Shown here: piece after piece, positions 30,289-37,797 of the stretch
Layout: every line of letters starts with the position of its first letter
Numbering within the stretch: the first letter of the stretch is position 1
NCBI RefSeq assembly: GCF_000725805.1
Contig: NZ_JOFT01000051.1
Location: 1 to 41,198 of the forward strand
Length of the DNA: 41,198 nt
Origin: Streptomyces xanthophaeus
Lineage (GTDB): Bacteria > Actinomycetota > Actinomycetes > Streptomycetales > Streptomycetaceae
Reading direction: 5' to 3'
Notes under the pieces: model-generated
Database searches by the model: none
What the model was told of the DNA's origin: nothing
What the model saw: only the letters and a program-made list of their open reading frames with translations
Position numbers and translations under genes: made by a program

Positions 30289-31941
30289 ATGAGCAGCAGT
30301 GCCACCCGCGCGGCCGGTAACGAGCCCGCGCAGCCCGCAGACCGGACCGGAGCGGTCCCCGGACCCGCAGACGCCGCAGCCTCCGCAGACGCCGCAGCTG
30401 CCCGGAAGGACGCGCGGTCGGCCAGGCGGAGGGAGTTCTGGCCGCGTGCCGTCCTCGCCGCACTGGCCGGGGTGCTGCTCTACCTGAGCTTCCCGCCCCG
30501 CCCGCTGTGGTGGCTCGCCCCCCTCGCCCTCGCCCTGCTGGCCGGCTGCCTGTACGGCCGTCGCGCCCGGTCCGGCTTCGGCATCGGGTTCCTGGCCGGG
30601 CTGGGATTCCTGCTGCCGCTGCTCGTCTGGACCGGGGAGGAGGTCGGCCCGGTGCCCTGGCTGGCGCTGGCCGCCGTCGAAGCCTTGTTTATCGGCCTCA
30701 CCGGCCTCGGCATCGCCCTGGTCAGCAGGCTCCCCGCCTGGCCGCTGTTCGCCGCGGCCGTGTGGGTCGCGGGAGAGGCGGTGCGGTCCCGGGCCCCCTT
30801 CGGCGGCTTCCCGTGGGGCAAGCTCGCCTTCGGCCAGGCCGACGGGATCTTCGCGCCGTTGGCCGCCCTCGGCGGCACCCCGGTGCTGTCCTTCGCCGTG
30901 GCCCTGTGCGGATTCGGGATCTACGAGGCCCTGCGTATCGCCCGCAGCCACCCGCGCCGCGCCACCGCCGCCCTCGCCGTGCTCACCGTCGGCGCCCCGG
31001 TCGTGGCGGGACTCGCCGCCCGTCCGCTGGTCACCGACGCGGCCGAGGACGGCACCGTCGTGGCCGCCGTCATCCAGGGCAACGTCCCGCGCCTCGGGCT
31101 CGACTTCAACTCCCAGCGCCGCCAGGTCCTCGACAACCACGCGCTGCGGACCACCCAGCTCGCCGAAGAGGTGAAGGCCGGGACCGCCCGCAGGCCGGAC
31201 TTCGTCGTCTGGCCGGAGAACTCCTCCGACCTCGACCCGTACCTCGAAGCGGACGCCTACGAGGCCATCGACGCCGCGGTCAAGGCCATCGGCGTGCCCG
31301 TGGCGATCGGCTCCGTCCTGGTCCCCGAATCAGGCCCGCTGCGCAACACGATGATCCTGTGGGACCCGGTGAAGGGCCCCACCAAGACCTACGACAAGCG
31401 CAAGATCCAGCCCTTCGGCGAACGCATCCCGATGCGCTCCGTCGTGCGGCTCTTCAGCTCAGACGTGGACCGGGTGCGCCGCGACTTCGGCCCCGGCAAG
31501 GACCCCGGCGTCTTCGACATGGCCGGCAGCCGGGTCGGCATGGTCACCTGCTTCGAGGCCGCCTTCGACGACGCGGTCCGCTCCACCGTGCAGGCCGGTG
31601 CCCAGGTCATCGCCGTGCCCAGCAACAACGCCACCTTCGGCCGGTCCCAGATGACCTACCAGCAGCTCGCCATGGACCGCATCCGCGCCATCGAGCACAG
31701 CCGGACCGTCCTCGTCCCCGTCACCAGCGGGGTCAGCGCGGTCATCCGCCCCGACGGCAGGATCGTCCAGCAGACGGAGCTGTTCACCGCCGACGCGCTG
31801 GTCGCCGAGATCCCGCTGCGCTCCAGCCGTACCCCCGCCACCCTCGTCGGGCCGCTGCCCGAGTACGCCCTGCTGGCCGCCGCCGCTGCCGGGCTCGGCT
31901 GGGTCCTGAGCCGCCGGATCCGCGCCCGCCGCGCCGCCTGA
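30289..31941 (+). CDS. lnt: Apolipoprotein N-acyltransferase
   Basis: 550 residues. A disordered Ala-rich N-terminus (1-50) precedes about six membrane helices (about 52-245) and the periplasmic-side nitrilase domain; a last helix lies near 525-542. The catalytic triad is visible: E310 in VVWPENSS, K370 in YDKRKIQPFGE, and C421 in MVTCFEAAF. It acylates the N-terminal Cys of lipoproteins after signal peptidase II. Streptomyces genomes typically encode two Lnt proteins; this is one. No ppm (polyprenol-mannose synthase) gene is fused or adjacent. The NUDIX gene follows 36 bp after the stop. Confidence 0.92.
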   Translation: MSSSATRAAGNEPAQPADRTGAVPGPADAAASADAAAARKDARSARRREFWPRAVLAALAGVLLYLSFPPRPLWWLAPLALALLAGCLYGRRARSGFGIGFLAGLGFLLPLLVWTGEEVGPVPWLALAAVEALFIGLTGLGIALVSRLPAWPLFAAAVWVAGEAVRSRAPFGGFPWGKLAFGQADGIFAPLAALGGTPVLSFAVALCGFGIYEALRIARSHPRRATAALAVLTVGAPVVAGLAARPLVTDAAEDGTVVAAVIQGNVPRLGLDFNSQRRQVLDNHALRTTQLAEEVKAGTARRPDFVVWPENSSDLDPYLEADAYEAIDAAVKAIGVPVAIGSVLVPESGPLRNTMILWDPVKGPTKTYDKRKIQPFGERIPMRSVVRLFSSDVDRVRRDFGPGKDPGVFDMAGSRVGMVTCFEAAFDDAVRSTVQAGAQVIAVPSNNATFGRSQMTYQQLAMDRIRAIEHSRTVLVPVTSGVSAVIRPDGRIVQQTELFTADALVAEIPLRSSRTPATLVGPLPEYALLAAAAAGLGWVLSRRIRARRAA

Positions 31942-31977
31942 GGCCGGTCCGGGCCCGGGGCCTCGTAGGGTCGGGGG

Positions 31978-32502
31978 ATGACCACACCCGATTTCATCCG
32001 TGCCATCCGCGCCACCGCCGGGCACCAGTTGCTCCTGCTGCCCGGCGTCACGGCCATCGTGCTCGACGACCTGGGCCGGGTGCTGCTCGGCCGCAGGTCC
32101 GACACCGGACGGTGGTCCGTGATCGGCGGAATCGCGGAACCGGGGGAGCAGCCCGCCGAGACGGCGGTGCGCGAGGTGTACGAGGAGACGGCGGTGCGGT
32201 GCGTCCCTGAGCGGGTCGTCCTCGTCCAGATGCTGACCCCGATCACCTACCCCAACGGCGACGTCTGCCAGTTCCAGGACATCACCTTCCGCTGCCGGGC
32301 GACCGGCGGCGAGGCCCGGGCGAACGACCACGAATCGCTCGAAGTGGCCTGGTTCGAGGTCGACGCGCTGCCGCCGCTGGAGCGGTTCGCGCTGGACCGG
32401 ATCCACCAGGCGCTCCGGGACGAACCCACCTGGTTCGAGCTGCCCGCCGAGCCCGCCGAGCCCGCCGAGCCCTCCGAGCCCGCCGATCACAGCCCCCGCT
32501 GA
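31978..32502 (+). CDS. NUDIX hydrolase
   Basis: 174 residues. The Nudix box reads GIAEPGEQPAETAVREVYEETAV, cited as its core ETAVREVYEETAV (about 60-72); Ala replaces the usual Gly just after EE, so the metal-binding REVxEE core is intact. The rest is a standard Nudix fold ending in Ala-Glu-Pro repeats (three AEP units from 9-base tandem repeats, about 32451-32480). The substrate (nucleotide or other diphosphate) cannot be deduced. TAGGGT ends six bases before the ATG, with GGGGG immediately before the start and no room for a Shine-Dalgarno sequence. Convergent with the protease gene, nine bases apart. Confidence 0.87.
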   Translation: MTTPDFIRAIRATAGHQLLLLPGVTAIVLDDLGRVLLGRRSDTGRWSVIGGIAEPGEQPAETAVREVYEETAVRCVPERVVLVQMLTPITYPNGDVCQFQDITFRCRATGGEARANDHESLEVAWFEVDALPPLERFALDRIHQALRDEPTWFELPAEPAEPAEPSEPADHSPR

Positions 32503-32511
32503 GCACCGGCG

Positions 32512-33300
32512 TCAGCCCTCGTCGGCCGCCTCCCGGTAGAGCTCCACCGCCTGGTCGCCCAGCACCGCGCTGTACGAGACCTCCGGCACCGTCCCCCCGC
32601 CCTCGTAGCCGCCGAGCACCCCGGCGAGCGTGCCGTCGACCAGCCAGGGGCTTCCGCTGGTGCCGCCGCTGAGGTCCGGGCAGCCGATCCGGCGCTGGGT
32701 GTCCGAGAACAGGTCGGTGGTGTTGGTGCACAGCAGCGGGGCCTCTTCCTCCCGCGGGTATCCGATCACCGTCACCGTGGCGTCGTCCGGCTGCCCGGCG
32801 GCCACCGGGAACCCGCCGACGAGGTCCTCGACGGCGCCCGTCCGGCCCTCCTCGGCCGGGGCCACCGTCGCGAAGGCGATGTCGTCGTCCGGGTCCTCGC
32901 CCTCGGTCCACCCCGGGGCCACGTACACGCCGGTGATCTTCCAGGTGCCGTACGGGGCCCTGCCGTCCCGGTAGCCCGGCGCGAAGACCGTGCCGCCGGG
33001 ATCGCCCAGGCAGTGCGCGGCCGTGGCGATCACATCGCGGTCGTCGCTGCGCACCACGGAGGCGGTGCAGAAGTGCCCGCCGTCGAGACCGCCCGCGAAG
33101 AGGGCGCCCACCCGGTCCGCCGCGGCGTCGGACGCGGCCCGCGCGGTGACGCCCAGCGGCGGGCGCGCGGCGGCGTCGGGCAGGTCCACGCTGATCAGGG
33201 CGGCCATCGCCGTCAGCGTCAGCAGGATCCTGGACGTCCGCCGGGCCCGGGCCCGGGTGCGGCCGGCCGGTCGGGGGTGCGGGAGCAGGCGGTGGATCAT
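32512..33300 (-). CDS. Secreted trypsin-like serine protease
   Basis: 262 residues with a twin-Arg-rich N-terminus and hydrophobic signal segment (about 24-40) ending near DAAA. Catalytic triad: H96 (IATAAHC), D140 (PDDDIAF) and S215 (SGGTSGSPW). Cysteine pairs C78/C97 and C191/C207 are placed for disulphides. It resembles the short actinomycete trypsin-like peptidases of the chymotrypsin fold (S1), probably extracellular. The ATG at 33300 is used; an upstream start (33339) would add 13 residues before the signal peptide. Upstream of it the minus strand has GGAAC but no convincing -10, so the promoter is unassigned. Confidence 0.87.
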   Translation of the reverse strand: MIHRLLPHPRPAGRTRARARRTSRILLTLTAMAALISVDLPDAAARPPLGVTARAASDAAADRVGALFAGGLDGGHFCTASVVRSDDRDVIATAAHCLGDPGGTVFAPGYRDGRAPYGTWKITGVYVAPGWTEGEDPDDDIAFATVAPAEEGRTGAVEDLVGGFPVAAGQPDDATVTVIGYPREEEAPLLCTNTTDLFSDTQRRIGCPDLSGGTSGSPWLVDGTLAGVLGGYEGGGTVPEVSYSAVLGDQAVELYREAADEG

Positions 33301-33531
33301 GATCCGAGCCTGCCCGCCGAACCTTTGTCCGGAGCCCAAAGTTCCGTATGAATCAGCTGTGAATCCGGTGGACCCCGTGTGAAAGCCGGACGACGCCGCC
33401 CGGACCGGGCGCGGCAGTCTATGGACGGCGCGGCGGGTTCACGTACCGCCTGTTGTGCACGACGGAGCGTGAGCGGCGGGCACCACCGCGCCTAGCCTCG
33501 CCGCAGGAGCACGAACGAGGGGCGGTACCCG

Positions 33532-34821
33532 GTGAACTGGCTCATCCACGACTACCGCGAGAGCGATCTCGCAGCGGTGGTCCATCTGATCGACACGACG
33601 GCCGAGCTCGGCCAGGAGTCCGTCTTCTCGCTCGCCGAGTGCATCAGCGCCCTCACCGACCGCCAGCCCTGTGTGGTCGCCGTCCACCAGGGCGTCCCGA
33701 TCGGCGCGGCCCTGGCCTGCGTCACCGGTGAGCGGGCCTGGGTGATGCGCATCGCCATCGCCGCCGGATGGCGCGGCCGGGGCCTGGCCAGCGCCCTCCT
33801 CGTCGAGCTCGAACGAAGGCTCATCGCCGCCCGCGTCGGCCGGATCGCCTACGTCCTTCCCGAGGAGGACCTGCTCGGCGAGGGCCTCCTCAACGCCGGG
33901 TACACGCGGCAGCCCGCCGTCGCCTACTTCGAGAAGACCGAGCCGCTGCACGGACCGGCCGCGGGCCTCCTCGACGACCTCGGAGGACGGTTCCTGCCCA
34001 ACGACCTGTGGGCCAAGGTCGCCGGCATGGAGAAGGAGAAGGACCTCATCGAACGGCGGGTCGTGCTGCCGCTCGCCGAGCCGGAGCGGGCCGCCTCCCA
34101 CGGGGTGCGGCCGCCGCGCGCCATCACCCTCTTCGGGCCGCCCGGCACCGGCAAGACCACCTTCGCCCGGGCCATCGCCTCCCGGCTGGGCTGGCCCTTC
34201 GTCGAACTGCTGCCCTCCCGCCTCGCGGACGAGGGCAACCTGGCGGCGGCGCTGCGCGACGCCTTCGCCCGGATCGCCGAACTGGAACGGGTCCTGGTCT
34301 TCATCGACGAGGTCGAGGAGATCGCCCCGGTGCGCACCGAGCCCGCGCAGCCCGGCGGGATCCACGGGGTCACGAACGAGCTGCTGAAGCTGATACCCGG
34401 CTTCCGGGAGGGGGACGAGCGGCTGCTGGTGTGTGCCACGAACTCCATCCGCTCCCTCGACCCGGCCTTCCTGCGCCCCGGACGCTTCGACTACCTGATC
34501 CCGATCGGGACCCCCGACGCAGGGGCCCGCGCCGCGATCTGGTCCCGCTACACGGCCGGGCGGCCGGACGTCGACGTCACGGCCCTGGTGGCGGCCACCG
34601 AGCTGTTCACCCCGGCCGACATCGAGCACGCGGCGCGGATCGCGGCCCAGGTGTCCTTCGAACGGGACCTGGAGGCTGTGGGCGCCCGCGGTGCTGCGGC
34701 CGCACAGCTCGGCGCGACCACGCAGGACTACCTGGCGGCGGCCGGGCAGTGCCGGCCGACGGTCACGCCGGCGATGACGGGCGAGTTCGAGGCCGACATC
34801 ACGGCGCACGCCCGCTTCTGA
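33532..34821 (+). CDS. GNAT acetyltransferase / AAA+ ATPase fusion
   Basis: 429 residues. The GTG start follows GAGGGGCGG. Residues 1-140 are a GNAT domain with the acetyl-CoA loop RIAIAAGWRGRGLASALL (R/Q-x-x-G-x-G/A). From about 155 there is an AAA+ ATPase of the Cdc48/FtsH-like clade: Walker A GPPGTGKTT (203-211), Walker B VLVFIDEVEEI (about 260-270), sensor 1 CATNSI, and the second-region-of-homology arginine finger LRPGRFDYLIP. Such bifunctional proteins are annotated in actinomycetes but uncharacterised. A model in which the ATPase remodels a protein substrate and the GNAT domain acetylates it is an inference. A strong terminator follows (34824-34852). Confidence 0.88.
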   Translation: MNWLIHDYRESDLAAVVHLIDTTAELGQESVFSLAECISALTDRQPCVVAVHQGVPIGAALACVTGERAWVMRIAIAAGWRGRGLASALLVELERRLIAARVGRIAYVLPEEDLLGEGLLNAGYTRQPAVAYFEKTEPLHGPAAGLLDDLGGRFLPNDLWAKVAGMEKEKDLIERRVVLPLAEPERAASHGVRPPRAITLFGPPGTGKTTFARAIASRLGWPFVELLPSRLADEGNLAAALRDAFARIAELERVLVFIDEVEEIAPVRTEPAQPGGIHGVTNELLKLIPGFREGDERLLVCATNSIRSLDPAFLRPGRFDYLIPIGTPDAGARAAIWSRYTAGRPDVDVTALVAATELFTPADIEHAARIAAQVSFERDLEAVGARGAAAAQLGATTQDYLAAAGQCRPTVTPAMTGEFEADITAHARF

Positions 34822-34823
34822 TC

Positions 34824-34852
34824 TCCGTCCCCCGGTTGCGGCGGGGGACGGA
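34824..34852. terminator. Terminator hairpin after the GNAT-AAA gene
   Basis: Perfect 11-bp arms TCCGTCCCCCG (34824-34834) and CGGGGGACGGA (34842-34852) around a 7-base loop, three bases after the stop codon. Confidence 0.8.
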
Positions 34853-34861
34853 TACGCGAAT

Positions 34862-34964
34862 GGCCCGCAGCCCCTCCCCAAAGCGGCTGCGGGCCTCCCG
34901 CGCGGACTTGGCATCCGTGCGGGACGGCCACGTTCCGGTTGGGGTGTTCGCCGGCTGGAACGTG
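34862..34964. other. Intergenic tract with further stem-loops
   Basis: Two more perfect stems follow the terminator: arms GGCCCGCAGCC (34862-34872) / GGCTGCGGGCC (34885-34895), and CACGTTCC (34929-34936) / GGAACGTG (34957-34964). A 40-codon ORF on the plus strand (34860-34982) and a 68-codon ORF on the minus strand (34799-35005) cover this tract, but neither has a convincing start signal or recognisable product. The remainder to 35102 has only short repeats. Confidence 0.55.
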
Positions 34965-35114
34965 ACACGCATGGGTGCCTGAGGGCGACCCTGAGCCCTC
35001 GTCAACGCTTACGAGTCAACCAGCGGACGGGCTACCGGCGCTTCGGCCGGACGGCCGGATCCGGCTCGGCCGAACGGCTGAACGGCTGCAGCAGGGGTCG
35101 GTTAATGTCGGGCC

Positions 35115-35447
35115 ATGGGCTTTGTCATCTTCATGACGCTTCCGGGGCTGGCGCTGCTGCTCACCGCGGTGGCGTTCCTCGACCTGGCGCTGCTGCGGGC
35201 GGGCCGCGCCGGTCTGCTGCCCTGGCGGTGGAACGGGCGGCAGGGGCAGATCTCGTCTACCGGCTTCGAGCAGCTGCACGCCAGCTTCTCGCCGGGCAAG
35301 CAGAACGAGCTCAAGGAGCGCCAGAGCGCCCTCGTGATGCGCGACGACGAGGAGGACGGCGCACCGCCGCGCTCCCGCGTCGACCTCGACGGCCGGATCG
35401 CCGTGATCCGTCTGCCGTCCGCGCCCCCTGCCCGGACCGGACCGTAG
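35115..35447 (+). CDS. Small membrane protein (DUF6191-type)
   Basis: 110 residues. One N-terminal membrane helix (MGFVIFMTLPGLALLLTAVA) precedes a conserved soluble part with ISSTGFEQLHASFSPGKQNEL and the acidic MRDDEEDGAPP, which I recall as the Streptomyces DUF6191 family. The C-terminus is cytoplasmic or extracytoplasmic; orientation is not certain. Function unknown. TAATGT (35103-35108) ends six bases before the ATG, predicting a leaderless mRNA. Convergent with the kinase-partner gene, 12 bp apart. Confidence 0.75.
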   Translation: MGFVIFMTLPGLALLLTAVAFLDLALLRAGRAGLLPWRWNGRQGQISSTGFEQLHASFSPGKQNELKERQSALVMRDDEEDGAPPRSRVDLDGRIAVIRLPSAPPARTGP

Positions 35448-35459
35448 CCCGGACCGTGG

Positions 35460-36059
35460 CTACGGGCGGCAGCGGTAGGTGAAGTCCACGGCGGCCGTGC
35501 GCCGGTCGGGGGAGAGCAGCTGGAGTTCGGCCCGCGCCGGGTAGGTCCCCGCGCCCTGGAAGGTCCACAGCAGGTGCAGCCGGGCCTCGCGCTGCCCGCG
35601 CGGCACACGCTCGGTCAGCTGGTCCGACTGCGTTCCGTCGCTGCGGATCCAGCGGTAGGTGAGGGTCCCCGGGCGCCCGTTGGTCCGTACGACGGCCACC
35701 ACGTCGGCCGCCGCGTCGCAGGGCGGACCCGCGGTGTCCGTGGTCACGGCCACGTCCCGGACCTCGATGCCGGGCCCGAGCCGCTGCCAGCCCAGGTACG
35801 CGATCACCGCGAGCAGGACGACCGCGGCCAGGGTGTACCGGCGCAGGCCGGCGTACCGGCGCCGCCGGGGCGGGGCGACGGCGGCGGTCAGCGGGAACGG
35901 TGCGGGCATGGCCGCGGTGACCCCGGGCCCGAACCGCATCACGGACCCCTCGACCCGGTCGGGCGCCACCTCCGCGGGCTCGGGCGGTCCGGTGAACCAG
36001 TGGCTGCCGAGAACGGTGGCGCTGTAGTCGTCGCCCTCGGGGGCGCGCGGATCGCTCAT
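35460..36059 (-). CDS. Membrane-anchored protein, partner of the Ser/Thr kinase
   Basis: 199 residues. A cytoplasmic N-terminal part (1-70) with Pro/Arg-rich juxtamembrane stretch RRRRYAGLRRY is followed by one helix (about 74-92) and an extracellular beta-sandwich-like domain ending in CRP; the Cys pair (PPCDAAADV and YRCRP) could be a disulphide. The domain resembles the ectodomain of the kinase encoded just upstream in length, in VxVxx...GPxTxxxxW pattern and in the terminal Cys. Its ATG overlaps the kinase stop (ATGA), so the two are translationally coupled. No enzyme motif. It may be a co-receptor or substrate. Confidence 0.75.
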   Translation of the reverse strand: MSDPRAPEGDDYSATVLGSHWFTGPPEPAEVAPDRVEGSVMRFGPGVTAAMPAPFPLTAAVAPPRRRRYAGLRRYTLAAVVLLAVIAYLGWQRLGPGIEVRDVAVTTDTAGPPCDAAADVVAVVRTNGRPGTLTYRWIRSDGTQSDQLTERVPRGQREARLHLLWTFQGAGTYPARAELQLLSPDRRTAAVDFTYRCRP

Positions 36060-37687
36060 CGCGGGGGCTCCTGGTCCTGACAGCGCAGCAGCTGCTGCGA
36101 GGCGGACGCGGACTTGTTCCCGGCGGCCGGCTTGGTGGTGACCCGGACCCCGCCGTAGCAGCCGCGTCCCCGGCTGAAGGCGTGCGTCTGGACCACGCTC
36201 GTCGAGCCGGACGGGATCACCACCGTGTCCGTGCCGTCGGGCACGGTGAAGGCGCCCGGGGTGCTGCCGAGGTACCACTCCAGCACGACGGTGACCGGGC
36301 CGGTTCCCTGGGTGGCCACCGTGACGGTCGCGTCGCCGCGGTAGATCCCCGGCTTCAGCGAGACGTCGACCTTCGTGACCTTCAGGGTCGGCGTGGGGGT
36401 GGGCGTGGGCGTAGGAGTGGGCGTCGGGGTGGGTGTCGCCGTCGGCGACCAGCTCCCCGTCGGCCAGGCGGTCACCGTCGGGCTCGGCGTCCCGGAGGGG
36501 GACGGGGTCGGGGACGGGGAGGGGGAGGCGGAAGCGGACGGAGAAGGGCTCGCCGACGCCGAAGGGCTCGGGTCCGCGCCCGGGGCGGGCGAGGCCTGGC
36601 CGGTCGGGGCCGGGCTCGTCGTGGCGAACGCGGTCAGCGCCGAGGCGCCGTCCGGGGCCGCGCCGATCGCGTCCGTCGTCACCAGCAGCACCGTCCCCAG
36701 CACCAGCGCGAGACCCGCGGCCAGCCAGCCGCTCTTGCCCGGGGCCCAGCCGGAGCCGCTGTTCAGCGTGGTCGTGGCCACGTCGGTGGTGCCGGCCGCA
36801 GGCCCGCCCGCCGAGGGGAACAGCAGCGGCAGCAGGGCCGCCAGCGCCGCCAGCTTGCGCTGACCGCGCTCCTCCCACTGGGGCCCGTACGCCGCGAGCG
36901 CCACGCCCTCCAGCTCCGCGACGAAGGCCTCGGCGTTCTCCGGACGCTGCTCGGGCTGCTTGGCCAGTCCCCGCCGGATCAGCGGGCGCACGGGCTCCGG
37001 CGCCTCGGTCTCCGGCACCGGCGCTTCGATGTGCTGCACCGCGAGCTCGGCGAAGTTCTCCCCGTCGTAGGGCTTGCGCCCGGTGAGGCACTCGAAGAAG
37101 GTCGCGGTCGCCGCGTACACGTCCGCCGCGGGCGAGGCGGGCCGGCCCTGCCACTGCTCGGGGGCCATGTAGGCGGGCGTACCCGCCACCCCGGGTGTCG
37201 CCCCGTGGTCCGCCGCGATGCCGAAGTCCACCAGCTTGGACGAGCCGTCCGCGGCGACCAGCACGTTCTCCGGCTTGTAGTCCCGGTGCACGACCCCGGC
37301 CCGGTGCGCCGCGGCCAGCCCCAGCAGGGAACCCTTCAGCACCACGAGCGCGGCCTCGGCGTCGGCCTTCCCGGAACGCTTCAGCAGCGCCCGCAGCGAG
37401 ATGCCGTCCACCAGCTCCATCACGATGGCCGCGCCGCCGGGCGCCTCCACGTACTCGTACAGGCCCACCACGTACGGGGACCTCAGCCCGCCGAGCAGAC
37501 GGGCCTCGGCCCGGAACCCGCCCACGAAGACGGGGTCCTCGCGCAGCCGGTCGCTGAGGTACTTCACCGCGACCGCGGTGCCCGTACCGTCGTGGACGGC
37601 GAGCACCACGCGGCCGCTGCCCCCCGAACCGAGTTCCCTGACCTCCGTGTAACCGGGGACCGACCATGTCGTCCGCGTACCGTCCAT
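36056..37687 (-). CDS. Transmembrane Ser/Thr protein kinase
   Basis: 543 residues. The kinase domain (about 12-265) has the Gly loop ELGSGGSGRVV (18-28), catalytic K42, HRDYKPEN (134-141, catalytic D136) and DFG (154-156) followed by GTPAYMAPEQ (169-178), so it looks active. A membrane helix (about 321-338) leads to a Ser/Pro and Thr/Pro linker (355-434) that would reach through the cell wall, and an ectodomain (436-540) of beta-sandwich type instead of PASTA repeats. The ATG is preceded by GGGCGGGAACG. It is the promoter-proximal gene of a two-gene operon with the membrane partner. Ligand unknown. Confidence 0.9.
   Translation of the reverse strand: MDGTRTTWSVPGYTEVRELGSGGSGRVVLAVHDGTGTAVAVKYLSDRLREDPVFVGGFRAEARLLGGLRSPYVVGLYEYVEAPGGAAIVMELVDGISLRALLKRSGKADAEAALVVLKGSLLGLAAAHRAGVVHRDYKPENVLVAADGSSKLVDFGIAADHGATPGVAGTPAYMAPEQWQGRPASPAADVYAATATFFECLTGRKPYDGENFAELAVQHIEAPVPETEAPEPVRPLIRRGLAKQPEQRPENAEAFVAELEGVALAAYGPQWEERGQRKLAALAALLPLLFPSAGGPAAGTTDVATTTLNSGSGWAPGKSGWLAAGLALVLGTVLLVTTDAIGAAPDGASALTAFATTSPAPTGQASPAPGADPSPSASASPSPSASASPSPSPTPSPSGTPSPTVTAWPTGSWSPTATPTPTPTPTPTPTPTPTLKVTKVDVSLKPGIYRGDATVTVATQGTGPVTVVLEWYLGSTPGAFTVPDGTDTVVIPSGSTSVVQTHAFSRGRGCYGGVRVTTKPAAGNKSASASQQLLRCQDQEPPR
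36386..36436 (-). repeat. Thr-Pro microsatellite in the kinase linker
   Basis: Hexanucleotide-type repeats encode alternating Thr-Pro from residues 418 to 434. Length variation here would change the reach of the ectodomain across the cell wall. Confidence 0.8.
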
Positions 37688-37726
37688 CGTTCCCGCCCCC
37701 CTGCCGTGACTTCGTGCCCCGAGTGC

Positions 37727-37744
37727 GGCCGGTCCCGACCGGCC
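37727..37744. terminator. Hairpin between the Tm-1-like and kinase genes
   Basis: GGCCGGTC (37727-37734) and GACCGGCC (37737-37744) with only CC between, so it folds with a small loop after losing inner pairs. It lies upstream of the kinase start and upstream of the stop region of the Tm-1-like gene, so it may terminate that transcript or form a regulator site. Confidence 0.4.
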
Positions 37745-37797
37745 ACCCCCTGGGACACGGATTCCGCCACGGCCGGTTCCCGACCGCGGGGGGTGTC

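Noticed and set aside
33301..33360. ECF-sigma (GGAAC) promoter of the trypsin-like protease gene
   Set aside because: A GGAAC is present on the minus strand, but the expected -10 GTC with correct spacing is missing.
34860..34982. 40-codon plus-strand ORF after the GNAT-AAA gene
   Set aside because: Its only purine-rich upstream sequence lies inside the terminator arm; its GC3 is lower than in the real genes; no recognisable product. Kept only as part of the structured tract.
34799..35005. 68-codon minus-strand ORF overlapping the GNAT-AAA stop
   Set aside because: It has some G/C third-position bias but no start signal, and overlaps the known gene and hairpins.
36386..36436. Quadruplex-forming G-rich repeat
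   Set aside because: The plus strand is G-rich, but the pattern is fully explained by alternating Thr-Pro codons on the minus strand.
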